Shown: positions 27,797 through 37,807 of the stretch, in pieces | Position numbering within the stretch: position 1 is the first letter of the stretch | Layout of the letters: the number at the start of each line of letters is the position of its first letter | Assembly (NCBI GenBank): GCA_013349325.1 | Contig: DUZX01000023.1 | Span: forward strand, 1-55,390 | Source: Desulfuromonadales bacterium | GTDB taxonomy: Bacteria > Desulfobacterota > Desulfuromonadia > Geobacterales > Pseudopelobacteraceae | Length of the DNA stretch: 55,390 nucleotides | Reading direction: 5' to 3' | Made by a program: the position numbers and the translations under genes | The notes under the pieces: generated by a model | The model's database searches: none | What the model saw: only the letters and a program-made list of their open reading frames with translations | What the model was told of the DNA's origin: nothing

Positions 27797-29443
27797 TCAT
27801 GACAACTTCAGATTGAACTGTCCAACCTGCCTGCGTAGGTCATCTGAAAAATCTGTAATCCTGCTGGCCGATGTGGCTGATTGCTGGGAGCTGCTTGATG
27901 TTTCCTGGATTACTGAAGTTATATCTTTAATAATATTCGTTATTTCATTGATAATCGAACACTGCTGCTCGGCTGCAGTGGCAATCTGAGCGACCTGGCT
28001 GGTCGCTTCGCCTATTTGACAGGCGATCTCTTCCAGTGCTTCCCCGGAACGACCTGCATCAATCGTCCCCTGTTCAACTTCGATGACACCCTGTTTCATG
28101 GAGATGACTGCATCTCTGGTTTCGGCCTGAATGATTTTGATCATGGTATTGATCTCTTTCGTTGCCTTGGCGGTGCGGTCAGCCAGCGCCCTGACCTCAT
28201 CAGCAACAACAGCAAACCCGCGCCCGTTCTCACCGGCACGGGCTGCTTCTATGGCTGCATTCAGGGCCAATAGGTTGGTCTGATCAGCAATGTCACCAAT
28301 AGTGTTGACAATGTTGCCGATCTGGTCTGACCGCTGGCCGAGATTTTCTACCGTTGTAGCCGAGTTACGGACACGAACGGCTATCCTGTCTATACCGTCC
28401 AGTGTTTCCTGAACAAGTTGATTGCCGGTTTTTGCAAGGTCGCTTGCTTTTGTAGAACTTTCGGCCGCGTGCGCGCAACTCCGGGCAATCTCATTTGAGG
28501 TTGCGCTCATTTCTTCACTTGCCATGGCCACTATGGTTGTTTTTTCTGCGGTCTGCTCCGTGTTTACTGCTATACGCACGGCTTCATTCTGGAGATGATT
28601 GGAAGTGGAAGAGATAGCGTCAGTCGTCAGTTTGATGCCGGTAACCATTTCATTTAGTTTGGCGATCATTACATTGATGGAGTCAGCCAGTTTACCCAGT
28701 TCATTGTTCTGGGCTATTGAGACGCGGCCTGTCAGATCGCCGGCGGCAATCGCAGGAAGCAAAAGCACAATTGAATCAAGCGGCAGAGTGACGCTACGTC
28801 CGATAGAGATAGCCAGTACCAGAGTTACTAATGTGAAGATCAGGATTCCTCCCCCAAGTTTCCAGCGAAGAGCGGCGATTTCAGCATTCACATCATCGAC
28901 GTATAAACCGCTGCCGACGACCCAGCCCCACGGCTTGAAGAGCTTGACGTAGGCCAGTTTGTCAACCGGTGCGGAATTGCCAGGCCTGGGCCACTGGTAA
29001 GAGAGATACCCGGAACCGCTTTCACCGGCAATCCGCACGAATTCCCGAAACAGGTATGTGCCGTGTGAATCTTTCTCGTCTGACATGGAGCGGCCGTCGA
29101 GTTCCGGCTTGACCGGATGCATGACCATCCTGGCATCCAGATCATTGATCCAGAAGTACTCGCTGCCATTATAACGGAGCCCTTTAATCTGTGCAGCGGC
29201 CCTGTTCTTGGCCTCTTCCGGAGAGAGTTTTCCGCTGTGAACCTCTCGCTCATACGACTCCAGCATACTGAAGGCAACATCAACAGCCTGCCTGGTAGCT
29301 CCCGATTTTCCCGCCAGCAGTGTCCGCTCCATTAACGGTGACCAATAGCTGAAAACTACAACGACAATGACGATAATGCTGAGAAGCGAGATGGTCATGA
29401 TTTTCTGAAGTATCGACCTGTCCCTGAAACGTTTTACTACCAT
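27797..29443 (-). CDS. Methyl-accepting chemotaxis protein with Cache sensor
   Basis: A 548-residue transducer. A membrane helix (about 15-37), a periplasmic single-Cache domain (about 45-190) containing [20 protein letters not shown] and [13 protein letters not shown], a second helix (about 195-215), a HAMP domain and a cytoplasmic signalling domain with the hairpin tip [20 protein letters not shown] and [19 protein letters not shown]. It senses a small ligand outside the membrane and controls CheA. sCache domains of this type often bind organic acids. There is no CheB/CheR-binding pentapeptide at the C-terminus. It starts 30 bases after the FIST gene. Confidence 0.95.
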   Translation of the reverse strand: MVVKRFRDRSILQKIMTISLLSIIVIVVVVFSYWSPLMERTLLAGKSGATRQAVDVAFSMLESYEREVHSGKLSPEEAKNRAAAQIKGLRYNGSEYFWINDLDARMVMHPVKPELDGRSMSDEKDSHGTYLFREFVRIAGESGSGYLSYQWPRPGNSAPVDKLAYVKLFKPWGWVVGSGLYVDDVNAEIAALRWKLGGGILIFTLVTLVLAISIGRSVTLPLDSIVLLLPAIAAGDLTGRVSIAQNNELGKLADSINVMIAKLNEMVTGIKLTTDAISSTSNHLQNEAVRIAVNTEQTAEKTTIVAMASEEMSATSNEIARSCAHAAESSTKASDLAKTGNQLVQETLDGIDRIAVRVRNSATTVENLGQRSDQIGNIVNTIGDIADQTNLLALNAAIEAARAGENGRGFAVVADEVRALADRTAKATKEINTMIKIIQAETRDAVISMKQGVIEVEQGTIDAGRSGEALEEIACQIGEATSQVAQIATAAEQQCSIINEITNIIKDITSVIQETSSSSQQSATSASRITDFSDDLRRQVGQFNLKLS

Positions 29444-29473
29444 GCCGGATCCCGTGTGCGTGTTGTAAATGAA

Positions 29474-30574
29474 TTAGCGAAAGACAAGGATGGTTGCAGT
29501 CTGATTAATATGGCCAATAAACTGTTCGCCGTAGGTGCTGAAGCCAATGGTGGGTGCTATGTTGAACAGCTCTCCATAGGCATCGCTTAGGCCTTTCTGT
29601 CCAAGCTCCAGCGTACGCAGAATGCAATTGAAATTGATGATACCGGATATCCCGCCCAGCTCCTGACGCGCCGTTTCGAGTGCTTTTTTCGTGTCGGCGA
29701 TGATGTCAGTCGACTCCAGCAGTGATAATTCCATACCTTCCACTACGCTGCAGTAAAAAAACAAACTGTCGCCTTTGATCAGTTTCGGGCTGCGGACGAA
29801 CGGTTCGTCCTCAAAGACCAGACCGACCGGATTATGCATGAAGTGGTTCGGCGCGTCAGCGACTGTCGTGCCGAGCGCCTCCGCATATGCCTCTGCTGCC
29901 GGTTTATGATTGAATTCTAACACCTCGCGCGTGGCTTCGTTTGCCTTGGTGACCACCAGTTTTTGCGGGAGCCGGGAGAAACTCTGGGTTTTGACAAACG
30001 TGAATGCATCGGACGGCTCAATCAGTGCAAGTACAGCTGCATTGGAATAGCTCCTGCCGTTGGCATAGACATAGGTAGCGTCAAACTTCAGGTCATCGCC
30101 GGCTGAACCGCCGATAAAATTTACATTGGTCAGATCGCCGATCCGGTCAATGATCAGCTCTTCTTTACCGCTCAATCCATCAGTGAGCACGATACCCACA
30201 TACTGTTTCGGATCGAGTTCCTCCATAGGTGAGCCAAAATGCTGTTCCAGTACCGTAAAGGCATCGTGACTGTCATGGTTAAGATCCTCCAGAACTACAG
30301 CCTTGACCGCTTTCACGGATTGCCGGTTGAAGGCCATTGCAACCACGGAATGGGTGAGCATTCTGCCACTGATAATTTCACCGGCTGTAGAACAGCCGAA
30401 CGTCACCGCCTGCGGAAACGCAGCGTCCACCCGTTTTGCAATCTCATCAGGTACAAAGATTGATGAGGCGAAGAAGACTATCAGATTAGCTTCAACGTCT
30501 TTTAACTGTTCCTGTAAATCGTTTATGACATCCTGCAGGTCCGTTTTTGTAGACAAGGCGGTTTTGATTGACAT
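29474..30574 (-). CDS. FIST-domain sensory protein
   Basis: About 366 residues with an N-terminal FIST domain (VFFASSIFVPDEIAKRV, FGCSTAGEIISGRM, GIVLTDGLSGKEE and FIGGSAGDDL) and a C-terminal FIST_C part with GIINFNCILRTLELGQ near the end and IGFSTYGEQFIGHINQTATI. FIST proteins are predicted to sense small ligands and are often linked to signalling genes. The ATG at 30574 has GGAGG at 5 bases. The next gene downstream is an MCP, so the two may report the same stimulus. Confidence 0.9.
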   Translation of the reverse strand: MSIKTALSTKTDLQDVINDLQEQLKDVEANLIVFFASSIFVPDEIAKRVDAAFPQAVTFGCSTAGEIISGRMLTHSVVAMAFNRQSVKAVKAVVLEDLNHDSHDAFTVLEQHFGSPMEELDPKQYVGIVLTDGLSGKEELIIDRIGDLTNVNFIGGSAGDDLKFDATYVYANGRSYSNAAVLALIEPSDAFTFVKTQSFSRLPQKLVVTKANEATREVLEFNHKPAAEAYAEALGTTVADAPNHFMHNPVGLVFEDEPFVRSPKLIKGDSLFFYCSVVEGMELSLLESTDIIADTKKALETARQELGGISGIINFNCILRTLELGQKGLSDAYGELFNIAPTIGFSTYGEQFIGHINQTATILVFR

Positions 30575-30608
30575 GGAGGCCTCCAATTCATAATGTTGAT
30601 TAGATTTG

Positions 30609-30800
30609 TTATTTCAGCTCTTTGATTACCGCTTCCAATTTGGCGATTATTGCAGGGTCATCAACCGACTGGGCGTTGAACTTGTTCGGATCGATCCCTT
30701 TAAGCAACAACTTCGTTTTGATGACTCCTACAAGCATTGCATTGTCTTTTGCCCGCTGGGTGATAATAGCATCAATCATCTGTTTGATTTTTCCGGCCAT
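30609..30800 (-). CDS. Small conserved-looking protein (63 aa)
   Basis: A 63-residue protein, MAGKIKQMIDAIITQRAKDN onwards, ending KLEAVIKELK. It is lysine-rich and helical. The ATG is preceded by AGGAGGG, an excellent ribosome binding site, so it is likely expressed; a longer frame to 31082 runs back through mftF and is not credible. It lies just upstream of the FIST gene and may be its partner. No family is recognised. Confidence 0.7.
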   Translation of the reverse strand: MAGKIKQMIDAIITQRAKDNAMLVGVIKTKLLLKGIDPNKFNAQSVDDPAIIAKLEAVIKELK

Positions 30801-30861
30801 AGATCCCTCCTGAATGTTTGATAGTTCGGTATAAAGTAAACGAACCAGGTTGCTCCCGACC

Positions 30862-32295
30862 CTATGACGCTGCTTCTGCCTGCTTGAGAATAACCACTCT
30901 GTACGATGAGAAACATTTCCTTCTGAGGCATCCCCAGAAAACTCCGACTCCGTAGGCGAAATGTTCAAGAAAATAGATACCGGTAAAAAAAGGGAACGAC
31001 AGACGTGGCTTCTTGATGGCATAGTCAACGCCTGCGGAACAGAGCAGAAGCATACTGAACACCCCCCATACTGCCGGCACAAACAGAGCGACGGTAATCA
31101 TCACGGAGGTGTAGTAGCGTACCAGGTGAAAACTCAGATAATAGACCAGGCTTCCAAGTGCCCGCAGTCTCCCTGCCAGAAGGGTGAACAGGCCGATCGG
31201 CAGACCTTGTCTGGCGATACGGATCTTTACGGATGTTGCATCAGCAGCAAGTAATCCGCCTGCCAAAAGAAGCGGCAAGCCACCACAGAATGGACTTATG
31301 ATACAGAGTGCCAGAACAGATGCTAACAGCGGCGGAATGACCATCTGTTTGTGGCGCCGGGGGTGCAGCAGCTGCAGCATTCCCTCTGATGTGCCGTAGT
31401 CAAAGCGCCGCGACATGAATGAACGTATCGTGCTGCGGTGTTCGTGCAGTACGTTACCGGCAGGCAGGTAGCAGATGGTCCAGGCTTTGTCTCGAAGGCG
31501 CCATGTCAGATCAACGTCTTCTCCGACGTGCATCTCTTCCTTGAAACCTCCGGCCTGCCGGAAAGCGCTGGCGCGTACCAACAAATTGCAGCTTGGCAGA
31601 TAGAAGGTGTCATGTCCCCGATTGCCACTCCGTACCCGTGATCCTAATGAGAGGCTTGACATTACCGCTTCATAGCGATCAACGGCGGAATCGCTACAGA
31701 GCCCATCGACCTGACCGCCGACCGCTGCAGTGTTCTCATCTGTAAAGGCCGGGATCAACTCATTAAGCCACGCGGATGAAGCGCAGCAGTCGGAATCGAT
31801 AAAAGCCAGAATATCACCCTGAGCTTTGAAGGCACCGGCATTGCGGGCTGCGGCGGGACCGCGTCCAGTACCACCCGAAGGTATCACCAACGCACCGCAA
31901 TCGCGGGCGACCTGTGGCGATGAATCTTTGCTGCCGTCATCTACAACGATGATGTGAAATTTATCGTGAGGGTAGGAGAGCCGGGAGAGAGAATCAAGGC
32001 AACGCTGTAACTCTTCTGCGCGATCCATGACCGGTATGATTATACTGACAAACGGGAGGTTGTCCGACAGCTGCGGTACGCTCCAGATCTGTTCGACAAA
32101 TCCTTTTGTTACGAGCTGTTCCATGACAGCTGCTTCCGCAGCTGATGGAGTTATGATCTGATCATTCGTACCGCGCCCGACCAGATCGGCGAGTGCGCGG
32201 TTGAGGCGCAACATGGATAGCGGATTTCTGGAGATGAGAAAAAAATCTTCATTCTTCTCAAGAAGTTCCACGCCTGGCCTCAGACGATAGTTCAT
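30862..32295 (-). CDS. mftF: Mycofactocin glycosyltransferase MftF
   Basis: A 477-residue protein whose central part is a GT-A family 2 glycosyltransferase: PFVSIIIPVMDRAEELQRCL, IIVVDDGSKDSSPQVA, the DxD-like FIDSDCCASS and a QAGGFKEEMHVGEDVDLTWR acceptor motif. The N-terminal 75 residues match the MftF-specific head (LRPGVELLEKNEDFFLIS), and hydrophobic helices follow after residue 330, so it is membrane-bound. MftF adds beta-1,4-linked glucose to pre-mycofactocin in actinobacteria. It is the last gene of the mft operon and overlaps the ETF beta stop by one base. Confidence 0.9.
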   Translation of the reverse strand: MNYRLRPGVELLEKNEDFFLISRNPLSMLRLNRALADLVGRGTNDQIITPSAAEAAVMEQLVTKGFVEQIWSVPQLSDNLPFVSIIIPVMDRAEELQRCLDSLSRLSYPHDKFHIIVVDDGSKDSSPQVARDCGALVIPSGGTGRGPAAARNAGAFKAQGDILAFIDSDCCASSAWLNELIPAFTDENTAAVGGQVDGLCSDSAVDRYEAVMSSLSLGSRVRSGNRGHDTFYLPSCNLLVRASAFRQAGGFKEEMHVGEDVDLTWRLRDKAWTICYLPAGNVLHEHRSTIRSFMSRRFDYGTSEGMLQLLHPRRHKQMVIPPLLASVLALCIISPFCGGLPLLLAGGLLAADATSVKIRIARQGLPIGLFTLLAGRLRALGSLVYYLSFHLVRYYTSVMITVALFVPAVWGVFSMLLLCSAGVDYAIKKPRLSFPFFTGIYFLEHFAYGVGVFWGCLRRKCFSSYRVVILKQAEAAS

Positions 32296-33185
32296 CAGGC
32301 ACTGCCCTCAAGCAGTCCTTCTTCCTCGAAAATCTGTATCAGCCCGTCGATTGTAGCATCAACCGGGAGTGCGTTTATTTTACCGGCACGTGCTTTGATA
32401 CCACCGGAAAGCAACGAAAGAATACGCTCGAAGGCTGGCAGGTTCGGGTCGGGAGTTACCACCCGGACAGGATCGGGACGTGGCACGCCGTAATCATCTG
32501 CCGCCAGATAGGCTCCTGTTGCGCCGATCTCCCAGAAGGGAAGACCAAGGTTGGTCAGGTTCCATGACTCCACCGGTGCGGTGATAGAACGGGTAATGTC
32601 ATCGACGGAAGGGTAGCGGGGAATGCGGACTTCCTCAAAGAGAACAGTACAGGGAAACGGCGCTGAAACATTCTGCCTGGCACCACGATCGGAGGAACGC
32701 AGCGTCGAAATTCCGGATTTGTCGAGCGCTACCTCGATTGCTGCCGTAAGACAGGGCATGCCGGCTGATGCCGCTGCCAGAGCAGGAACCGGATCGTCAC
32801 CGCGATCAGCCAATCTGTTACCACTAAAAACGAGAGACGGAGAAAGAATCGTCACAATGCGGGCCAGCACACGGGCGTCCGCCGTTGCATCTGCCCCTTC
32901 ACAGCCGTGGTCCCAGAAGCGGATGGCCCGATCGGCTCCCATGGCACACCCGACACGAAGCGTGTCATCAAGACGTTTTGGACCGATCGCGAGCACGGTG
33001 ACTCTGGCTGATAAAGTGTCTTTGAGGAAGAGAGCTTCTTCTAACGCGGCCAGGTCGGCCGGATTGGGAACACGCCGCAAGCCACGGTCACTGATAGAAG
33101 CGCCTCGTGCAGTAACGCGGGCTGGAGGGCGGGGATCATTGGTTTCGCGCAGTAGAACGAGTATGTCAAGTTTGGTAGTAGGCAT
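32295..33185 (-). CDS. Mycofactocin-operon ETF beta subunit (FixA-like)
   Basis: A 296-residue electron-transfer flavoprotein beta family protein. It shows LDILVLLRETNDPRPPARV, VTVLAIGPKRLDDTLRVGCA, and the beta-subunit signature EEVRIPRYPSVDDI. The family binds AMP or FAD at the interface with alpha. Its partners in the operon are ETF alpha, a FixC-like dehydrogenase and a FixX-like ferredoxin, together a FixABCX set. It probably takes electrons from reduced mycofactocin or its enzyme. 45 bases separate it from the FixX-like gene; otherwise the operon is tightly overlapped. Confidence 0.88.
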   Translation of the reverse strand: MPTTKLDILVLLRETNDPRPPARVTARGASISDRGLRRVPNPADLAALEEALFLKDTLSARVTVLAIGPKRLDDTLRVGCAMGADRAIRFWDHGCEGADATADARVLARIVTILSPSLVFSGNRLADRGDDPVPALAAASAGMPCLTAAIEVALDKSGISTLRSSDRGARQNVSAPFPCTVLFEEVRIPRYPSVDDITRSITAPVESWNLTNLGLPFWEIGATGAYLAADDYGVPRPDPVRVVTPDPNLPAFERILSLLSGGIKARAGKINALPVDATIDGLIQIFEEEGLLEGSA

Positions 33186-33230
33186 ATGTGACTCCAGAGT
33201 AATTCTGATATCTAAGCGTATAAATCGCCG

Positions 33231-33509
33231 TTACGTCATCCGGTAGGCAACACCGCAGCCGCCGCGCGGGTAGCGCCAGCGGGTAAAGGCGTCACGAAGG
33301 CAGACTACGTAGCAGGTACCGCACTCAAGGCAGCCATCATACACAAACGTCATTTTCTTGTCCTCCTCCGACCAACTGTAACAGCGGGCGGGGCAAGAGT
33401 TGACACAACCGCGGTTATCGCAGGCGACACACTTAGTTGCATCGAGAATGATATGCGGTTCGCGATCTATGGTAAAGCTGGTAAAATCAAAAATCTCATC
33501 GATATTCAT
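33231..33509 (-). CDS. FixX-like ferredoxin
   Basis: A 92-residue ferredoxin-like protein with clusters of cysteine, CVACDNRGCVNSCP near 30-43 and CLECGTCYVVC near 60-70, followed by FTRWRYPRGGCGVAYR, the typical C-terminus of FixX/YgcO-type proteins. These pair with FixC or ETF-quinone oxidoreductase and accept its electrons. It starts with a four-base ATGA overlap with the FixC-like gene. Confidence 0.9.
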   Translation of the reverse strand: MNIDEIFDFTSFTIDREPHIILDATKCVACDNRGCVNSCPARCYSWSEEDKKMTFVYDGCLECGTCYVVCLRDAFTRWRYPRGGCGVAYRMT

Positions 33510-34804
33510 AGTGATCTCCAGGCGCTGAAGCCATCCGCCAGCAGTTTTCCAAGCCCGACTTTCTTGGTGGCACTCTGCAGGAAAACCCGCGAAACGTTAT
33601 TTTTTGGAGCACCTTCAATTTTGTAGATGTTCTCCATAAAATCACACATCATTTCAGGATATTCGCGGTAGATGCGGTTGTTGTGCAGCATATGCGGGGC
33701 TTTGCGGAAGAGCTTCAAGTCCTTGATGACGTAGCTTTCATCCAGCATTTTTTTGTACACCGATAAGCCCCGTTTACTGAAGTCACGGGCAGCGTGGGCG
33801 GCAACGGCAGCTTTACCGGCAATAACTCCCGATTGTGACGCCAGATTGATCCCTTCCAGATTGAGGCCGGTGGCGTTACAGAATGCAGCTGCATCTCCCG
33901 CCACCATTATGCCGTCTCCAACCAGTTCAGGAATCATGTCAAAACCACCTTCCGGAATCAGATGAGCGGAATATTCCTGAAGGCGGCCGCCACAGACCAT
34001 TTTAGCCATCTGGGGCTGTTCCAGGAAAGCGTTCAAGAGATCATAGGGGGTCTTGCCGCTGGTACGCAGGCTCGCCAGATGAAAAACCAGACCAACTGAA
34101 ATTGAATCATAATTGGTATAGAGGAAACCGCCGCCACGAACACCATCGGTACAGCCGACGAATTCGTTGGCAAAACCCTGATCACGCACAAGACCAAAAC
34201 GTTCATCGATCATTTCGCGCGGCATGTCGATCAGCGCCTTGACGCCAACCGCAACCTGGCCGGGATCAAAGGTCGGCTGACGAAGGCCGGCTTTTTTAGC
34301 CGTAAACGAGAGGACTCCGTCAGCTGCAATAACAATCGGTGCTGAAATCTGTCCGCTACGTCCCTGGATGGTCACGCCTGTTATACGGCCATCGGTTTTA
34401 ACCAATTCTTCAACGGTAGCGCGGGTAATCAGCGTAGCTCCGGCTTTGACGGCCTCATCTGCCAGCCATTTATCAAAGCGGGGACGAAATATCGTGTAAC
34501 CATTGTAAGGTGGTTTGTCAAAGCTACCGGCTTCTATGGTGGTGTTGAAGCTTGAGTCGCCGGTCATAAAGGTGACGCCCTTCTTGATGATATGGCGCTC
34601 CAGAGGAGCACGGTCCCAGAAGTCGGGGAAATACTCTTCCAAAGCAGGCATGCGGTGCAGTACGCCACCAAACATGTTCTTCTCACCGGGAAAGCTGCCG
34701 CGTTCAACCAGTGCGACATCCAGACCGGCTGACGCCATTGCCAGAGCAGCAGAAGACCCGGCCGGTCCGGCGCCGATTACTATAGCCTGATACGATTTAC
34801 TCAC
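33506..34804 (-). CDS. FixC-like flavoprotein (ETF-quinone oxidoreductase family)
   Basis: A 432-residue FAD protein. The Rossmann motif QAIVIGAGPAGSSAALAMA opens it, with VVALVERGSFPGEKN-type LVERGSFPGEKNMFGG just after, matching FixC. Later GDAAAFCNATGLNLEGINLA completes the FAD site. ETF-QO/FixC proteins pass electrons from ETF to quinone or to ferredoxin. It overlaps both flanking genes by four bases, so stoichiometric synthesis is likely. It has no cluster motif of its own; the FixX-like gene supplies it. Confidence 0.92.
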   Translation of the reverse strand: MSKSYQAIVIGAGPAGSSAALAMASAGLDVALVERGSFPGEKNMFGGVLHRMPALEEYFPDFWDRAPLERHIIKKGVTFMTGDSSFNTTIEAGSFDKPPYNGYTIFRPRFDKWLADEAVKAGATLITRATVEELVKTDGRITGVTIQGRSGQISAPIVIAADGVLSFTAKKAGLRQPTFDPGQVAVGVKALIDMPREMIDERFGLVRDQGFANEFVGCTDGVRGGGFLYTNYDSISVGLVFHLASLRTSGKTPYDLLNAFLEQPQMAKMVCGGRLQEYSAHLIPEGGFDMIPELVGDGIMVAGDAAAFCNATGLNLEGINLASQSGVIAGKAAVAAHAARDFSKRGLSVYKKMLDESYVIKDLKLFRKAPHMLHNNRIYREYPEMMCDFMENIYKIEGAPKNNVSRVFLQSATKKVGLGKLLADGFSAWRSL

Positions 34805-35805
34805 TGAGAACCTCCAACCTTGCTTCTGACCCGTTCTACCAGTTTCGGCAGCATCTCATTCAGATCAGCTACAAAACCTTCATCCGTATTGGGAAAGATG
34901 GGTGCCTTGGCATCACTGTTTACCGCCACCAGACGACGTGAATCTTTGATTCCGCCGATATGATGCATCGAACCGGAAATGCCGAGTGCCAGATAGAGTC
35001 GTGGTGTTACCGTGCGACCGGTCTGGCCGATCATACGCTCAAAACCGGTCCAACCCATATCCCATACCGGGCGGGTTACGCCAAAGGAGACATTCAGCAG
35101 ACGGCACAACTCCTGAAGCTGGGCAAATGTGGTCGGGTTACACCCTTTGCCGGCACTGAAAATAACGTCCGCTTCCATCAGATCAACGGTCTGCGGGTCA
35201 GCCGGTATGCGGCTGGTAATCGTAGTCGTTGCGCCGGTAGGTGCCGTAGACGGATACCAGGAGGTAAGAATCGGTGAGGTGGATTTGACCGTTGCAAAAA
35301 GCACCTGACTCAAAGAACGGGGCGGCACCGTAATGACCAGCGACTTTACTCGATCCCAGATTTTGCTCTCCGCCATACGATTTCCGAGTACCCGGCGAGA
35401 AAGACGTATTCCGTCGCTACTTGTCCTGACAGTAATCAATTCGGTCATGATGGCTGCGTCACGCTCGATAGCTACCACCGGCGCAAGTGAAGCTCCCAAG
35501 TCATTGTGCGGGAACAGAACCACTGACGCCGACTGCTGGTCTGCCAGCAGAGCCACGGTTTTTCCCAGTAGGGCAGGGGTGTCGAGCAGCTTCTCTGCGT
35601 TATGCAGGCAGGTGATCTCGGGAGTACCGTAGGCTCCAAAGCATTTTATCTGCTCTTCGTCAGGCGTAATCGCGGTTACGACACCCCACTTTATGCCGAG
35701 GGTTGTGGCCAGACGAGCACTGTACGTCAGCAGACCCTTACCGGTTTCCGTAAGGCTTCCATCGGGCAGATCCACAAAAACCAGAAGCTTTCCGCTGCTG
35801 TTCAT
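34801..35805 (-). CDS. Mycofactocin-operon ETF alpha subunit (FixB-like)
   Basis: A 334-residue ETF alpha family protein. The C-terminal FAD-binding domain carries GRTVTPRLYLALGISGSMHH and GIKDSRRLVAVNSDAKAPIF, the alpha-subunit signature. The N-terminal domain binds the beta subunit. It starts with a one-base TAATG overlap after the OYE/FadH gene and overlaps the FixC-like gene by four bases. The dedicated ETF within a mycofactocin operon suggests it carries electrons away from the cofactor. Confidence 0.9.
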   Translation of the reverse strand: MNSSGKLLVFVDLPDGSLTETGKGLLTYSARLATTLGIKWGVVTAITPDEEQIKCFGAYGTPEITCLHNAEKLLDTPALLGKTVALLADQQSASVVLFPHNDLGASLAPVVAIERDAAIMTELITVRTSSDGIRLSRRVLGNRMAESKIWDRVKSLVITVPPRSLSQVLFATVKSTSPILTSWYPSTAPTGATTTITSRIPADPQTVDLMEADVIFSAGKGCNPTTFAQLQELCRLLNVSFGVTRPVWDMGWTGFERMIGQTGRTVTPRLYLALGISGSMHHIGGIKDSRRLVAVNSDAKAPIFPNTDEGFVADLNEMLPKLVERVRSKVGGSQ

Positions 35806-37766
35806 TAGATCTCCCTCCCGATTTTATGCCCTTCCCAAATTGCCATATCTACCCTGCGCGGAGAAACGCAGTCTCCGACCCGGTACAGTTCGGAAATCTT
35901 CCCTTTCAGGCTCATATACAGATCGTCATCAACCTGCTGCCCCATGACGAGAACGATTGAATCATAAGGCCCCCACTCATTCCATGCGTTGGAATAAACG
36001 TTGAATCCTTTGACCGTCTTGGCACCGCGCTCACCGCCAACTTCCATAACTGCGATATCCGGGGTAAAGGTGACCCCTTTCTGCAGCAGTCGCTGACGTG
36101 AGGAGTAGAGATCCTGTGTCGGTCCCAATTCGGCGCAGATGAACAGGCTGGAAGTAATCATGTCAACTTTCTTGCCCTGGTTGGCAATGAACTCTGCGGT
36201 AGCTGTGGCGCGTTGGTGCCCGTCATAGTCGATCATGCAGACGTTCTGTCCCAGGTCGGCTTCGCCGTTGAGTACCTGAGTTGCATTGTAGATTGCCGGA
36301 CCGTCAGCGCCTCCAACCGGATGCTTTTTCGGAACGCTGCCGGTGGCCACGATAACGACATCCGGTTTGTCCGACAGGAGCTGAGCTGTGGTTGCTTCAA
36401 CACCCAGCTTAACCGCCACGTCGAGCTTATCGATCTGGCTTTTTTCATTACGAATAATAACGCCGAATTCATCACGGCCGACCCCCTTCATGGCGGTTGC
36501 TACCTGGCCTCCCAGAGCTTCGCCACGGTCAAGCAGGGTAACCTTGTGTCCACGTCGACCGGCCATCTTGGCGGCCCACATGCCGGCCGGACCACCGCCG
36601 ACGATGGTAACATTCTTCTTGACGCTGGCTTTTTCCAGGGTACCTTCGCCCCACTCCTTTTCGCGTCCGACAGCCGGATTCTGGACACAGCCGAGACTCC
36701 TGCTCATACCGATGCGGCCGATGCACCCCTGGTTACAGGCGATGCAGTAGCGGATGTCTTCCGTACGGCCTTCGAAGGCTTTTTTGGGGAGAAACGGATC
36801 GCAAATCAGAGCGCGACACATACCGATCATGTCGGCCTGACCGGCAGCCAGAACCTTCTCGGCCATGACCGGGTCGTTGATGCGGCCGGTGCAGAATACC
36901 GGGATTTTGAGCTTTTCGCGTACTCCGGCAGCCAGCGGGATGGTGTAGCCGAGCGGGGTATGCATCGAACCTTCAACCAGATAGAGGTTGTAGAAAGTCG
37001 CAATCGAAAGATCCATGAAGTCTATCAGGCCGGATGCTTCGAAGAGGGCGCAGATTTCCTGCACCTGCGCAAGGTCCAGTCCGCCCGGGATCATTTCGTC
37101 GGCACACATCCTGATGCCGAGGGTGAAATCTTTACCGACCGCTTTACGAACTGCCGAAATAAACATCAGCGGAGCCCGCATGCGGTTTTCCAGCGAACCG
37201 CCGAATTCGTCTGTGCGGTAGTTGGTCAGTGGAGAGAGGAACTGACGGGACAGGCTGGAGTGCCCGAATTGCAGCTCAATACCATCGAAGCCCCCTTCAC
37301 GGACGTGAATGGCGCTCTTGGCAAAATAGCGGGCTACTTCGGTGATATCTTCCGGTTCCATTGCCTTGGGCACTTCGCGGAACAGAACATCGGGTACCGG
37401 TGACGGTGCCCAGACCGGCAGACGGGAAATGCTGCCGTCGCCCTGCTGACCGTTGTGGTTGAGCTGGGCGAAGATCTTGGAGTCATACTGATGCACGTAA
37501 TCGGTGATCTTCTTGAAGCCGGGAATTACCTCCGGGTGATAGACATCGATCAATTTTTCATAGGCCATGTCGGTCGGATGAACGGTCAGCTCTTCAGTGA
37601 TGACGAGACCTGCTCCCCCCTTGGCACGTTCACCCCAGTAGTACATCTGGCGTTCGCTGGGGAGATTGCCCACTGCAAGATTAGTCAGGTGCGGCTGGAA
37701 AGAAATTCTGTTTTTTACTTCAACTGACCCTATCTTGAGGGGTGAGAACAGATTCGGAAACATCAT
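35805..37766 (-). CDS. OYE/FadH-family Fe-S flavoenzyme of the mycofactocin operon
   Basis: A 653-residue enzyme. The N-terminal TIM barrel is Old-Yellow-Enzyme type (FSPLKIGSVEVKNRISFQPH and IELQFGHSSLSRQFLSP), with a central [4Fe-4S] ligand motif CIACNQGCIGRIGMSRSLGC, and a C-terminal FAD/NAD(P) part starting VTIVGGGPAGMWAAKMAGRRG. It resembles 2,4-dienoyl-CoA reductase FadH and the TIGR03997-type mycofactocin-associated oxidoreductases. Its likely job is hydride or electron transfer linked to mycofactocin, but the substrate is unknown. The ATG has AAGGAGT 7 bases upstream; it starts 41 bases past mftC. Confidence 0.9.
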   Translation of the reverse strand: MMFPNLFSPLKIGSVEVKNRISFQPHLTNLAVGNLPSERQMYYWGERAKGGAGLVITEELTVHPTDMAYEKLIDVYHPEVIPGFKKITDYVHQYDSKIFAQLNHNGQQGDGSISRLPVWAPSPVPDVLFREVPKAMEPEDITEVARYFAKSAIHVREGGFDGIELQFGHSSLSRQFLSPLTNYRTDEFGGSLENRMRAPLMFISAVRKAVGKDFTLGIRMCADEMIPGGLDLAQVQEICALFEASGLIDFMDLSIATFYNLYLVEGSMHTPLGYTIPLAAGVREKLKIPVFCTGRINDPVMAEKVLAAGQADMIGMCRALICDPFLPKKAFEGRTEDIRYCIACNQGCIGRIGMSRSLGCVQNPAVGREKEWGEGTLEKASVKKNVTIVGGGPAGMWAAKMAGRRGHKVTLLDRGEALGGQVATAMKGVGRDEFGVIIRNEKSQIDKLDVAVKLGVEATTAQLLSDKPDVVIVATGSVPKKHPVGGADGPAIYNATQVLNGEADLGQNVCMIDYDGHQRATATAEFIANQGKKVDMITSSLFICAELGPTQDLYSSRQRLLQKGVTFTPDIAVMEVGGERGAKTVKGFNVYSNAWNEWGPYDSIVLVMGQQVDDDLYMSLKGKISELYRVGDCVSPRRVDMAIWEGHKIGREI

Positions 37767-37807
37767 GGTGGTGACTCCTTAAAAAATGTTGTCAATAATC
37801 TAAATTT

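Noticed and set aside
30801-31082. 157-aa version of the small protein at 30609
   Set aside because: It reads back through mftF; the ATG at 30800 has its own strong ribosome binding site.
36213-37403. 396-aa plus-strand ORF across the OYE/FadH gene
   Set aside because: Antisense shadow of a clear oxidoreductase; no domain or start signal.
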